Shown: positions 1 to 8,164, numbered from the stretch's first letter. The stretch: DNA of 64,000 nucleotides from Streptomyces sp. BHT-5-2 (GCF_019774615.1 NZ_CP081496.1:1674001-1738000), one strand, 5' to 3'. Notes: generated from the letters alone by a model not told the origin. Program-made: numbers and translations.

Positions 1-1
1 C

Positions 2-334
2 TGGGAGGCCGACCACACCCTCCACACCGGCAACGACGCCGCACTGCGCGCCCTGGCCGGACGGCTCGGCAAGCTCACCGGCTACCAGTCCGGACAGGCC
101 GGCGAGATCCTCTACGACGCGTCCGGCGGCACCGACGACTGGACCTACGACAAGCTGGGCCTGGCCAGCCTCACCATCGAGATAGGCGACGTCGACGGCC
201 GCAACTGCGACGGCTTCACGCCCGCCTTCTCCTGCCAGGACAGCTACTTCTGGCCCAAGTTGAAGCCCGCCCTGCTCGCCGCCGCCAAACAGGCCGCGGC
301 CCCGTACAAGACCTCGGCCGACCACAAGCACTGA
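2..334 (+). CDS. M14 family zinc carboxypeptidase, C-terminal part (runs off the left edge)
   Basis: The open frame enters from the left edge and ends at TGA 332-334, giving about 110 residues. It carries the usual end of an M14 catalytic domain: GYQSG, then a YDASGGTDDW-type segment that precedes the substrate pocket, then LTIEIG, whose Glu matches the general-base glutamate of M14 enzymes. Two Cys near CDGFTPAFSCQD could form a disulfide, as expected for a secreted peptidase. The zinc ligands (HxxE and the later His) and any signal peptide lie outside the window. The family is assigned from the catalytic-Glu region only. The product is probably exported and trims C-terminal residues from peptides. 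Confidence 0.8.
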   Translation, partial: WEADHTLHTGNDAALRALAGRLGKLTGYQSGQAGEILYDASGGTDDWTYDKLGLASLTIEIGDVDGRNCDGFTPAFSCQDSYFWPKLKPALLAAAKQAAAPYKTSADHKH

Positions 335-365
335 CCGTCCCGCACCGGTGGCGGGAGCCGACGCC

Positions 366-602
366 TCACCGACGCTGCCTGAGCCACGCGAAGAGCGTCA
401 CGAGCCCGACCGGCAGGAACACGGCCCCCGCCACCAGTGCCCTGGCCGTCAGCCGCCCGCTCCCGTCCGCGGGCGTCCACCACCCGAGCCGCCAGGCCAG
501 GGCCAGCAACCCCCCGACCGCCACCAGACACGACACCGACGCCACACCGACCCCGACACCGGCCCGACGCCCGCCCGCCCCACCGCTCTCCGCATCCCTC
601 AT
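366..602 (-). CDS. Small membrane protein with two transmembrane segments
   Basis: A 78-residue protein with two hydrophobic stretches (about residues 20-40 and 53-72) and a very basic C-terminus ending WLRQRR. The arrangement predicts a two-pass inner-membrane protein. It converges on the carboxypeptidase end, with about 30 nt between the stops. I do not recognise a family. Codon third positions are strongly G/C, which supports coding, but the gene is short and the start is not confirmed by a strong Shine-Dalgarno. Confidence 0.55.
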   Translation of the reverse strand: MRDAESGGAGGRRAGVGVGVASVSCLVAVGGLLALAWRLGWWTPADGSGRLTARALVAGAVFLPVGLVTLFAWLRQRR

Positions 603-614
603 CCTCCAGACTCT

Positions 615-638
615 ACGGGCCGTTCGCCGACGGCCCGT
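615..638. terminator. Short hairpin, 9-bp arms
   Basis: ACGGGCCGT and its exact reverse complement are separated by 6 nt. It sits beside the longer hairpin at 654-689, between two minus-strand genes. Confidence 0.5.
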
Positions 639-653
639 TGGGAGGGAACGCCA

Positions 654-689
654 ACAGGCCCGGACCGTCGGGAGACGGTCCGGGCCTGT
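654..689 (-). terminator. Terminator downstream of the S53 peptidase
   Basis: A perfect 16-bp inverted repeat (ACAGGCCCGGACCGTC, loop GGGA, then its reverse complement). It lies about 80 nt past the S53 stop on the minus strand. There is no U-tract, as is usual for Streptomyces terminators. Confidence 0.85.
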
Positions 690-767
690 CGGTGGGTGTC
701 GCAGGGCGGCTCCGTGGGGTGGTTGCCGGGCTGCGACGGTCCGGGTGGGCGGGTGCCCGTCGGGTGG

Positions 768-2066
768 TTACTTCTTGAAGGCCGCGGTGCCGTTCGGGGT
801 GCCGAGGCCGGTCGGGCCGTCGTAGCCCTTGCCCGCGGTGCAGAGGTACGAGGGCGAGCAGGAGCCGTTGGCGCCGCTGGTGACGTCGTTCAGCGCGGAG
901 GCGTGGGCGTACGGGTACGAGGCCGGGGTGTCGGACGAACCCGGGGCGCCCGCGAGGGCGTACACGCCGGCGATGAACGGGGACGAGGCGCTGGTGCCGC
1001 CGTAGACGTTCCAGCCGCTGGCCTGGTAGCTGTCGTAGACCGCGAGGCCGGTGGCCGGGTCGGCGACCGCGGCGACGTCCGCCACGGCGCGCTTGGCGCA
1101 GCCGCTGTCCTTCTGCCAGGACGGCTTGGCGTCGTACTGGGAGCAGCCGGAGCCGGCGCCCTCGCCGCCCGCCTTGGTGCCCCAGACCGACTCGCTCCAG
1201 CCGCGCGTGCTGCTGTCCTTCTTGAGCGAGGTGCCGCCGACCGCGGTGACGTACTGGGACGCCGCCGGGTACTCGACGCCGTAGCCGCTGTCACCGGAGC
1301 TGACGGTGATCGCCACGCCCGGGTGCTTGAAGTACTTCGCGTCCGAGGTGGTGTCGGCCGACTCCTCGGAGCCGCCGTAGCTGTTGGAGACGTACTTGGC
1401 GCCCATGGTGACCGCGCGGTTCACCGCCGCGCCCAGGTCGTCCATGTTGGCGCTGTTCGCCTCGACCAGCAGGATGTGGCACTGCGGGCAGGCGGCGCTG
1501 ACCATGTCGACGTCGAGCGATATCTCACCGGCCCAACCGGAGTCCGGCGCCGGGTACTTGGTGCCGCCGTTCTGGTCGACCTTCTTGAAGCAGCCGTTGG
1601 CGGTGGTGCACTCGGGAAGGCCGTACTGGGAGCGGTAGGTGGCCAGGTCCTTCTCGGCGTTGGGGTCGTCGTTGGCGTCGACGATCGCCACGGTCTGGCC
1701 GGAGCCGCCGGTCTTGGGCAGCTTGTAGGCGCCCTGAAGGTCCGCGGGGCCGAGGCCGGACGGCTTGATGTGGGGGCCGAGGGCCAGGCTCTGCTTGACG
1801 TCCGTACGGGCCACGGCGTTGCAGGCCATGTAGCCGGGCTCGGCCGGCTCGGCGCACAGGCGGTGGGTGGGGACGGCGGCGGAGCCGGACGTGTGGGGGG
1901 CGGCCGCCGGAGCCGGAGCCGGGGCGGCGCCCGCCGGGACGGCGGCGATCAGGCCGCCGATGACCAGCGTGGCCGCCGAGAGCAGGGCCGGGACGCCGCG
2001 GCGTGCCAACCCTCGGGTGCGGTCTGCTCTTTGGTCGTCCACGGTGCTCTTGCGCAGGGAAGACAA
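768..2066 (-). CDS. Secreted serine-carboxyl peptidase, S53 (sedolisin) family
   Basis: 432 residues. The N-terminus is basic and hydrophobic (about residues 20-48, ending AGAA), a Sec-type signal peptide. The catalytic domain follows: VAIVDANDDPN, then GEISLDVD, which supplies the Glu and Asp four residues apart that are typical of S53, then SSGDSGYG with the oxyanion Asp, and GGTSASSPFIAG with the nucleophilic Ser. The family activates a Ser with a Glu/Asp dyad and usually works at acidic pH outside the cell. Only about 60 residues separate the signal peptide from the catalytic core, far shorter than the usual 150-200-residue prodomain, so maturation may differ. It is divergent from a TrmB-type regulator across a 463-bp region with inverted repeats. 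There is a strong terminator downstream. Confidence 0.9.
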   Translation of the reverse strand: MSSLRKSTVDDQRADRTRGLARRGVPALLSAATLVIGGLIAAVPAGAAPAPAPAAAPHTSGSAAVPTHRLCAEPAEPGYMACNAVARTDVKQSLALGPHIKPSGLGPADLQGAYKLPKTGGSGQTVAIVDANDDPNAEKDLATYRSQYGLPECTTANGCFKKVDQNGGTKYPAPDSGWAGEISLDVDMVSAACPQCHILLVEANSANMDDLGAAVNRAVTMGAKYVSNSYGGSEESADTTSDAKYFKHPGVAITVSSGDSGYGVEYPAASQYVTAVGGTSLKKDSSTRGWSESVWGTKAGGEGAGSGCSQYDAKPSWQKDSGCAKRAVADVAAVADPATGLAVYDSYQASGWNVYGGTSASSPFIAGVYALAGAPGSSDTPASYPYAHASALNDVTSGANGSCSPSYLCTAGKGYDGPTGLGTPNGTAAFKK

Positions 2067-2236
2067 GGGAGTGACCTCCGTGGGGGGGGAGAGGGGGATT
2101 GCCGGCGCCGGCGTGCCGCGAGCGTCGGGTGTGGGGTGGGGGGTGGATGTGGGGGTGCCGTGGTGCCGGGTGATGCAGTGGTGCCGGGTGGTGCCGGGTG
2201 TTCCGGGAGCGGAGCGCGGAGTTGCGCGGCCCGGGC

Positions 2237-2255
2237 GTCATGTCAAGGACATGAC
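2237..2255. promoter_or_regulatory. Candidate operator, 8-bp inverted repeat (GTCATGTC / GACATGAC)
   Basis: GTCATGTC-AAG-GACATGAC is a perfect inverted repeat. A weaker copy, GACAT-GCA-ATGTC, lies about 45 bp to the right. Both lie in the divergent region between the S53 peptidase (start 2066) and the TrmB-like gene (start 2530). The regulator is inferred, not shown. Confidence 0.5.
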
Positions 2256-2368
2256 AGCCCGCCGAGTGCGGGGCGACTCTGCCCCGCAGGGCGGACATGC
2301 AATGTCACGGGCAAGACGTCCGGCCCCCCGTGGACTCCGCGGGACTGGCGGTGATGCGTCGCGCACGT

Positions 2369-2383
2369 GCACTCGACGAGTGC
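2369..2383. promoter_or_regulatory. Palindrome in the S53/TrmB divergent region
   Basis: GCACTCG-A-CGAGTGC is perfect with 7-bp arms. It sits about 150 bp before the TrmB-type start. It could be an operator of that regulator or of another factor. Confidence 0.4.
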
Positions 2384-2529
2384 CACCCCGGTCAGTGGTG
2401 ACTCTTTGAAAGTAGTGAACGCTCCGTCAAATGGACACCGGGTTACGGCAAAGCCTTGTTCTGCTCCCCGCACAGTGGCCCTCCGGGCACCGCTCCGTCC
2501 ACCCCCGCGGCCCGCTACCTTCTTGCCTC

Positions 2530-3357
2530 ATGGAGTTGGAAGAGGACGCGGTCGGCAATCTCGTCGCGCTGGGACTCGCGCGGTACGAGGCGCGGGTCTA
2601 TCTCGCCCTGATCAGGCGGGAGTCGTACACCGCCGCCGAGGTCGCGCGCGAGGCGGACGTGCCGCGCCAGCGCGTCTACGACGTACTGGACGCGCTCGTA
2701 CGGCGCCGGCTCGCCCACGCGCATCCCGGCCGGGTGGCGACGTACTCGGCCGTCGCGCCCGAACTCGCCGTCGCCCGGCTGGTGTCGCTGCAACGCGAGT
2801 CCCTGGAACGGCTGGAGCGCGCCTCCGGCACCCTGGCCACGGCCCTCCAGCCGCTGTGGGCGGACGGGCGCCGGCACAACGATCCGCTCGACTACGTGGA
2901 GATCCTGCGCGACCCGACGGCCATCGCCGAGCGGTTCGCCGACATCCAGCGGCAGGCCCGCCGGGAGCTGCTGAGCTTCTGCAAACCGCCGTTCGTCGCC
3001 CCGGCCGAGAACGCCGAGGGCGTCGAGGCCGCCCGCCGGCTGCACCGGGCCGGCGGCACCGTCCGCGCCATCTACAGCTCCGGCGCCCTGGAGGACGCCG
3101 GCATGCTCGCCAACGTCCGCAGCTTCGCGGCGGCCGGCGAGGAGGCCCGCTTCACCGCGGACCTGCCGCTCAAACTCGTCATCGCCGACGCGTCGTTGGT
3201 GCTGTGCGACATGCCGGACCCGGTGGCCGGCGCCGACTCCACCACCGCGCTGGTCATCGAGCACCCGGCTCTCGCGGCGTGTCTGCGGCTGGCCTTCCTG
3301 ACGGTCTGGGAGAGCGCGGCCACCGCCCCGGAAGGGCGCGAGGTCCTGCAGCCGTAG
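2530..3357 (+). CDS. TrmB family transcriptional regulator
   Basis: 275 residues from ATG 2530. An upstream in-frame ATG at 2431 gives an extension with no family resemblance. Residues about 8-75 form a winged helix of the TrmB type (LGLARYEARVYLALIRRESYTAAEVA followed by VPRQRVYDVLDALVRR). A helical linker follows (about 85-115), then an effector domain with FADIQRQARRELLSFCKPPF and a PLKLVIADASLVLCDMP segment. TrmB proteins bind palindromic operators and respond to small ligands, often sugars; the ligand here is unknown. It is divergent from the S53 peptidase, which is the obvious candidate target. A long hairpin follows the stop. Confidence 0.85.
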   Translation: MELEEDAVGNLVALGLARYEARVYLALIRRESYTAAEVAREADVPRQRVYDVLDALVRRRLAHAHPGRVATYSAVAPELAVARLVSLQRESLERLERASGTLATALQPLWADGRRHNDPLDYVEILRDPTAIAERFADIQRQARRELLSFCKPPFVAPAENAEGVEAARRLHRAGGTVRAIYSSGALEDAGMLANVRSFAAAGEEARFTADLPLKLVIADASLVLCDMPDPVAGADSTTALVIEHPALAACLRLAFLTVWESAATAPEGREVLQP

Positions 3358-3386
3358 ACGGTGCCGGGGCGGCCCCGGGCAGCGGA

Positions 3387-3429
3387 AAGGGGCGGGCACC
3401 GGCGCACGAGGTCGCCGGGCCCGCCCCTT
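3387..3429. terminator. Bidirectional terminator between convergent genes
   Basis: AAGGGGCGGGC pairs with GCCCGCCCCTT, and inner arms CCGGCG/CGCCGG extend the stem past a one-base bulge. It lies between the TrmB stop (+) and the YceI stop (-). Confidence 0.85.
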
Positions 3430-3499
3430 CGCGCGGTCATGCGCACGGACACGCACAGGGCCGTATGCCGGAGGGCCGGTCGGGCCGTCGGACGGCCGC

Positions 3500-4342
3500 T
3501 CAGGCCATGGGCAGGCTGTCGCCCTGGACGGCCTGGACGTCGAGTTCGACCTTGAGGGTGGTGCCGATGGCCGCGATGCCGGCGGCCACGACCTGGTTGT
3601 AGTTCATCTTGAAGTCCTCGCGGCGCAGTTCGGCGGTGGCGCGGAACGCGGCGCGCACCCCGCCCCACGGGTCCGGGCCGGTGCCGAGGTAGCTGAGGTC
3701 GAGGTCGACCGGGCGGACCACGCCGTGCAGCGAGAGGTCGCCGTGCACCGTCCAGCGGTCCGGGCCGGCCGGGGCGAGACCGGTGCTGCGGTAGGTGATC
3801 TGCGGGTAGACGTCGACGTTGAGGAAGTCCTCGTTGCGCAGGTGGCCGTCGCGCATGCCGTTGCCGGTGTCGATCGACGCGGCCTTGATGACCGCCTCGA
3901 CACGGGACTTCTCGATGTCCTCGGAGATCTCGATCCGGCCGCTGAACTCGGTGAAACGGCCGTGCACGCTGGAGATGCCCAGGTGCTGGGCGACCGCCGC
4001 CACCGTGGAGTGCATGGGGTCGATGGTCCACGGGCCGGGCGGCGGGAGCTCCACACCGCCCTGGCGGGCCAGCACGATGCTGCCGACGTCCATCCGGCCG
4101 CTGGCCGTGACGATCGCGCTGGCGGCGACCGGTGCGTAGCCGACGGCGGTCACGATGACCGTGTAGGGGCCGGCGGGCAGCGGCTCCGCGCTGCGCACCG
4201 CGCCGTCCTCGTCGGCGGACGCGCGCAGCACCTGCGCGCCCGTCATGTCGGTGACGGTCAGCACGGCGTGCTGAACCGCCCAGCCGTCCCGCGTGCGGAC
4301 CTGCGCCCGTACTCCCGCAGCTCCCGCGCCCGTCGAAGTCAT
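3500..4342 (-). CDS. YceI family protein with N-terminal carboxypeptidase-regulatory-like domain
   Basis: 280 residues with two domains. Residues about 8-92 are a prealbumin-like beta-sandwich of the carboxypeptidase regulatory-like type (VRTRDGWAVQHAVLTVTD ... PLPAGPYTVIVTAVGYAP). Residues about 100-270 are YceI: GPWTIDPMHSTVAAVAQHLG, VHGRFTEFSG, a FLNVDVYPQITYRST strand and a VDLDLSY strand near the end. YceI proteins are lipocalin-like barrels that bind isoprenoid or other amphipathic lipids; many are periplasmic or secreted. No signal peptide is visible, so this one may be cytosolic. The MFS exporter upstream carries three copies of the same accessory domain. Two strong hairpins separate them, so this gene probably has its own promoter or receives only read-through. 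Confidence 0.9.
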   Translation of the reverse strand: MTSTGAGAAGVRAQVRTRDGWAVQHAVLTVTDMTGAQVLRASADEDGAVRSAEPLPAGPYTVIVTAVGYAPVAASAIVTASGRMDVGSIVLARQGGVELPPPGPWTIDPMHSTVAAVAQHLGISSVHGRFTEFSGRIEISEDIEKSRVEAVIKAASIDTGNGMRDGHLRNEDFLNVDVYPQITYRSTGLAPAGPDRWTVHGDLSLHGVVRPVDLDLSYLGTGPDPWGGVRAAFRATAELRREDFKMNYNQVVAAGIAAIGTTLKVELDVQAVQGDSLPMA

Positions 4343-4515
4343 TTACGTGCCTCTCCCGTTCAGTGCCGGCGCCCGCCCGTGTGGTGGTGGGGGTGGGTGC
4401 CGTGCCTGTCCGTGCGTGTGTCCGTGTGAGCGTGTGGTCCGTCGGGCCGCGCGGGCCCGGTTGCGCCCGGTCCGGCCCCGGCGACTGCCGTTCCCCGGCC
4501 GGCCGGCGGAGGTGT

Positions 4516-4578
4516 CGGACTCCGGCGGCGGTCTGCAGGCCGTCCCCTGCCTGTGCGCAGCGCCGCCGCCGGAGTCCG
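4516..4578 (-). terminator. Hairpin with 15-16-bp arms between MFS and YceI genes
   Basis: GGACTCCGGCGGCGG and its exact reverse complement enclose a 31-nt loop. It is the second of two tandem hairpins downstream of the MFS stop. Confidence 0.75.
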
Positions 4579-4581
4579 GGG

Positions 4582-4624
4582 CCGGGTCGGGGCGCGTCTC
4601 CGCTCGACGCGCGCCCCGACCCGG
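4582..4624 (-). terminator. Terminator directly after the MFS gene
   Basis: CCGGGTCGGGGCGCG pairs perfectly with CGCGCCCCGACCCGG over a 13-nt loop, 16 nt past the MFS stop. Confidence 0.85.
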
Positions 4625-4639
4625 GGTCTTCCGTCCGGC

Positions 4640-7222
4640 TCAGTCCCCGGGGTGGGCGAGCTGGACGTCGTAGCCGTCCACGCCGGTGGCGTCGATGGCC
4701 AGGCCGGCCGCGACCGGCGGGTAGCCGCTCGCGATGACCGTGTAGTCGCCGGCGTCCAGGTCGGTGAAGGCGTAGGCGCCGTCCGTACCGGTGGTGGAGG
4801 TGGCCACCACGTTGCCCGCCGCGTCGACCAGGGTGACCCGGGCGTCGGCCAGCGGGGCGCGGTCGGCCCCGGCCCGGACGACCCCCTGCACCCGGGCGCC
4901 GGAGCGCAGCTCGATCTCGGTCCGGGTGGTGCCCTGGCCGCCGATCTCGACGGGCTGGGCGGTGGGCCGGTAGTCGGCCGCGTTGACCGCGACGGTGTAG
5001 GCGCCGGGGGCCAGTTCGGCGAAGGAGAAGGCGCCCTCCGGGTCGGTGAGGCCGGTGGCCAGCACCTCGCCGCGGACGTCGGTGACGACGACCATCGCGC
5101 CGCCCACCGGCGCACCGGTCACCGCGCTGCGGACCTGGCCGGTCAGGCCGCTGGTCCCGCTGAGCAGGATGTCGTAGCCGAGCGGCTGGTCGCCGACGAC
5201 GACCGTGGACGCCTGCGGCTGGTGGCCGTCGGCCGCCGCGATCAGGACGTAGGAGCCGGCACCGGGGGCCTGCAGCGCGTACGAGCCGTTGGCCTGGGCG
5301 ACCGAGCGGCCCAACTGCCGGCCGCTGAGCGAGATCAGCGTGACGGCGGAGCGGGCCACCGGGCGGCCGTCGGCGTTGCGGACGAAGCCCTGGACCGCGG
5401 AACCGGTCGGGGTGGCGTCCCCGCCGCCGGCCGACGCGTACGCCGCCAGGGGCTGGGCCGCCGGGGCCGCCTTGGCCCAGGAGGGGGTGTGGAGGTCGTC
5501 GTCGGATATGGAGGGGGCGGCACCGACCAGGGCGGGTTCGCGCTCCTCGACCGGAGCGGCGGACGCCGGGGCCGGGACGGCCGCGGGGGCCTGGGACGCT
5601 GCGCCGTCGCCGTCTCCGGCGAGGGCGCGCTCCGAACCGGACTTGCTGCGCAAGGCGACCTCCTTGATGAACAGGGTGATGATCAGGGCGAGAAGGGCGA
5701 ACGGAGCCGCGTAGAGGAAGACATCACCGACGCCGTGCCCGTACGCGTCCTCCATGATCGACCGGATCGGGGCCGGCAGCGCCGACAGGTCGGGAATGCC
5801 GTCGCTGCTGCCGCCGTGGCTCGCCGCCGCGGCGGCCTTCGGACCGAGGGCCGTCAGACCGTCGGTCACGTAGTGCGTGACGCGGTTGGCGAGCGCCGCG
5901 CCGAGCGCCGAGACGCCCACCGCACCACCGAGGGTACGGAAGAAGGTGACCAGCGAGCTGGCGGATCCGATGTCCTGCGGCGCCACCTGGTTCTGGGTCG
6001 CCAGGACCAGGTTCTGCATCATCATGCCGAGGCCCAGGCCCATCAGCGCCATGTAGATGGCGGCGTGCCAGTACGGGGTGTCCGTGCGCAGCGTGCCCAG
6101 CAGACCGAGGCCCGCGGTGAGCAGCACACCACCGCTGACGAGGAAGACCTTCCAGCGCCCGGTGCGGGTGATGATCTGGCCGGAGACCATCGAGGAGAGG
6201 AACAGGCCCGTGACCATCGGGATGGTCATGACGCCGGACATCGTCGGGGTCTTGCCCTCGGCCAGCTGGAAGTACTGCGAGAAGAAGACCGTGCCGCTGT
6301 ACATCCCGACGCCGACGAACAACGAGGCGATGGTGGCCAGGGTGATCGTCTTGTTGCGGAACAGCCGCAACGGGATCAGCGGCTCCGCGGCCTTGGTCTC
6401 CACGATCACGAAGACGATCGCGAGCAGCACCGCGCCGCCGACCATGGCGAAGGTCTGCCAGGAGATCCAGTCGTAGTTCTTGCCGGCCAGCGTGACCCAC
6501 ACCAGCAGCAGGGTGACCGCGGCGGCGATGAAGAACGAACCGGCCCAGTCGACCTTGACGCCCTGGCGCTTGACCACCGGCAGCTTCAGCGTCTTCTGGA
6601 GCACGATCAGCGCGATGACCGCGAACGGCACACCGACGTAGAAGCACCAGCGCCAGCCGAGCCAGCTGGTGTCGGTGATGACGCCGCCGAGCAGCGGTCC
6701 GCCGACGGTCGCGACCGCGAAGGTCGCGCCCAGGTATCCGCTGTAACGCCCGCGCTCCCGCGGGGAGATCATCGCGGCCATGACGATCTGGGCCAGCGCG
6801 GACAGACCGCCGACGCCGATGCCCTGCACCACACGGCAGGCGATCAGCATGCCGGTGTTCTGCGACAGACCGGCGACGACCGAGCCGCCGACGTAGATGA
6901 CCAGCGCGATCTGGACGAGCGCCTTCTTGCTGAAGAGGTCGGAGAGCTTGCCCCACAGCGGCGTGGTCGCGGTCATCGCCAGCAGCGCCGCGGTGACGAC
7001 CCAGGTGTACGCGCTCTGGCCGCCGTGCAGGTCGTGGATGATGTGCGGCAGCGCGTTGGAGACGATCGTCGACGACAGGATGGCGACGAACATGCCGAGC
7101 AGCAGCCCGGACAGCGCCTCCATGATCTGACGGTGTGTCATAGGGCCGTCATGGGATGCGCCGTGGCCGCCCCCATGCTTGGCATGCCCGCCCCGCACAC
7201 CTGCTGGTGAGGTCGTAGCCAT
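4640..7222 (-). CDS. DHA2-type MFS multidrug exporter fused to three C-terminal carboxypeptidase-regulatory-like domains
   Basis: 860 residues from ATG 7222, preceded by AAGGA. The frame stays open to 7915, but that extension runs through the marR gene in another frame and was rejected. Residues about 30-560 are a 14-segment DHA2/EmrB-QacA transporter: LSSTIVSNALPHI in helix 1, LWGKLSDLFSKK in the 2-3 loop, RVVQGIGVGG and the GGPLLGGVI motif C of drug/proton antiporters. A basic and Ala/Pro-rich cytoplasmic linker follows. Residues about 610-860 then hold three ~83-residue beta-sandwich repeats, each with a GxVR..DG.P...A.VTL start and a GxYxFxxLxxGxYTV core. Such repeats are usually extracellular, but after an even number of helices the tail should face the cytosol. 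The marR gene ends 29 nt upstream. Confidence 0.9.
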   Translation of the reverse strand: MATTSPAGVRGGHAKHGGGHGASHDGPMTHRQIMEALSGLLLGMFVAILSSTIVSNALPHIIHDLHGGQSAYTWVVTAALLAMTATTPLWGKLSDLFSKKALVQIALVIYVGGSVVAGLSQNTGMLIACRVVQGIGVGGLSALAQIVMAAMISPRERGRYSGYLGATFAVATVGGPLLGGVITDTSWLGWRWCFYVGVPFAVIALIVLQKTLKLPVVKRQGVKVDWAGSFFIAAAVTLLLVWVTLAGKNYDWISWQTFAMVGGAVLLAIVFVIVETKAAEPLIPLRLFRNKTITLATIASLFVGVGMYSGTVFFSQYFQLAEGKTPTMSGVMTIPMVTGLFLSSMVSGQIITRTGRWKVFLVSGGVLLTAGLGLLGTLRTDTPYWHAAIYMALMGLGLGMMMQNLVLATQNQVAPQDIGSASSLVTFFRTLGGAVGVSALGAALANRVTHYVTDGLTALGPKAAAAASHGGSSDGIPDLSALPAPIRSIMEDAYGHGVGDVFLYAAPFALLALIITLFIKEVALRSKSGSERALAGDGDGAASQAPAAVPAPASAAPVEEREPALVGAAPSISDDDLHTPSWAKAAPAAQPLAAYASAGGGDATPTGSAVQGFVRNADGRPVARSAVTLISLSGRQLGRSVAQANGSYALQAPGAGSYVLIAAADGHQPQASTVVVGDQPLGYDILLSGTSGLTGQVRSAVTGAPVGGAMVVVTDVRGEVLATGLTDPEGAFSFAELAPGAYTVAVNAADYRPTAQPVEIGGQGTTRTEIELRSGARVQGVVRAGADRAPLADARVTLVDAAGNVVATSTTGTDGAYAFTDLDAGDYTVIASGYPPVAAGLAIDATGVDGYDVQLAHPGD

Positions 7223-7251
7223 GTGGTTCCTTACTTCCTTTGCTTCGCTTC

Positions 7252-7746
7252 TCAACCGGCTGCGGGGGTGCGGGTGGTGGCGGGGGAGTCGTGAGGTGCC
7301 CGGATGCGGCAGTCGCCGAAGCTCGTGCGGAGCCTGGCGAGCAGCTCGATGAGGCGCCCGACGTCGGTGTCGGTCCAGTCGTCCAAGTACCGGGCGAGCG
7401 TCCGGGTGTAGCAGTCGGCGAGTTCCGCCAGGAGCTCCCGGCCGCTCGGGGTCAGCCGCAGCAGCCGCGACCGCTTGTCCACCGGATCGGGCAGGCGCTC
7501 GATCCAGCCGCGCTCGGCGACGTGTGCGACGTGCCGGCTGGTCACCGACATGTCGATCGCGAGCAGCTCGGCCAGCTGGCTCATCCGCATCTCGCCGTGC
7601 CGGTCGAGGAGCGTGAGCACCCCGGCCGACGCCGGCGGGCAGTCCTGGGGCAGGATCCGCCCCATCTCCCGCTTGACGGCCCCGATGGCGCTGAGTTGCC
7701 GGGCCAGCTCTTCGTACTGACTGTGAGCGGCCACCGACTCCTCCAC
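7252..7746 (-). CDS. MarR family transcriptional regulator
   Basis: 164 residues from GTG 7746. A second in-frame GTG at 7734 has the better Shine-Dalgarno (GGAGGA 4-5 nt upstream) and may be the true start, removing four residues. The winged helix covers about residues 40-110 (LTLLDRHGEMRMSQLAELL, MSVTSRHVAHVAERGWIER, and a wing with DPVDKRSRLLRLT). MarR proteins are dimeric repressors, typically released by phenolic or antibiotic ligands. The exporter follows 29 nt downstream in the same direction, so the pair is an efflux/regulator operon. Three inverted repeats of GTTGC type lie just upstream and are the probable autoregulatory operator. Confidence 0.9.
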   Translation of the reverse strand: MEESVAAHSQYEELARQLSAIGAVKREMGRILPQDCPPASAGVLTLLDRHGEMRMSQLAELLAIDMSVTSRHVAHVAERGWIERLPDPVDKRSRLLRLTPSGRELLAELADCYTRTLARYLDDWTDTDVGRLIELLARLRTSFGDCRIRAPHDSPATTRTPAAG

Positions 7747-7761
7747 GCCTCTTCACCTGCG

Positions 7762-7823
7762 CAACCTGTGCGGTTGTTTTGTTGCTTGGGGCAACCATAG
7801 GCAAAGTTGGTTGCTGAAGGCAA
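7762..7823. promoter_or_regulatory. Cluster of MarR-type inverted repeats
   Basis: Three imperfectly repeated palindromes with 5-bp spacers: CAACC-TGTGC-GGTTG (7762-7776), GTTGC-TTGGG-GCAAC (7781-7795) and TTGC-TGAAG-GCAA (7811-7823). They cover the likely promoter of the marR-exporter operon. Confidence 0.65.
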
Positions 7824-8164
7824 ACGATTTGGAAGTACCCATGGTATGGAAACAGCAAAGCCTGGGTCATGGTTAATTCATCAATGCCGCCTTGTCGCGT
7901 AAAGATGCTGGTCAATGCGGTAATTGGGCGGCGCGACGAAGGGGATGCCGCGGGCGTGCGGCCTTTGTGCCGCCCTACCCCTCGTGCCCGCCCCGGCCTT
8001 CACGCCATGTACGTGTCACGCCGCAGCCCGTTGATGCCGCGCCTGCGCTCCGTGACCAGCGCATCGGCACTCCGTAGGCACCGCGGACGGGCCGATTCGC
8101 CGCGCGCCCGCGCACGCCCGCGGAGGATACGCGCCCCAGGGATGCCACCCGGCCCGGGGTTCGC
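7824..8164. other. Intergenic region with no gene seen
   Basis: The left part (to about 7930) is AT-richer than the surroundings, with ATTTGG, TTAATTCAT and GTAAAG tracts. It should hold the marR-side promoter. No convincing ORF, RNA or repeat was found in the rest. Confidence 0.4.

Noticed and set aside
348..2354. A 668-residue plus-strand open frame over the S53 peptidase
   Set aside because: It is antisense to a gene with clear catalytic motifs and has only low-complexity Arg/Gly/Ala content, an artefact of high GC.
4553..7210. An 885-residue plus-strand open frame over the MFS exporter
   Set aside because: It is antisense, with His/Asp/Gly/Arg-rich composition and no domain.
7223..7915. 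N-terminal extension of the MFS reading frame
   Set aside because: It runs through the marR gene in another frame; the RBS and MFS homology start at 7222.
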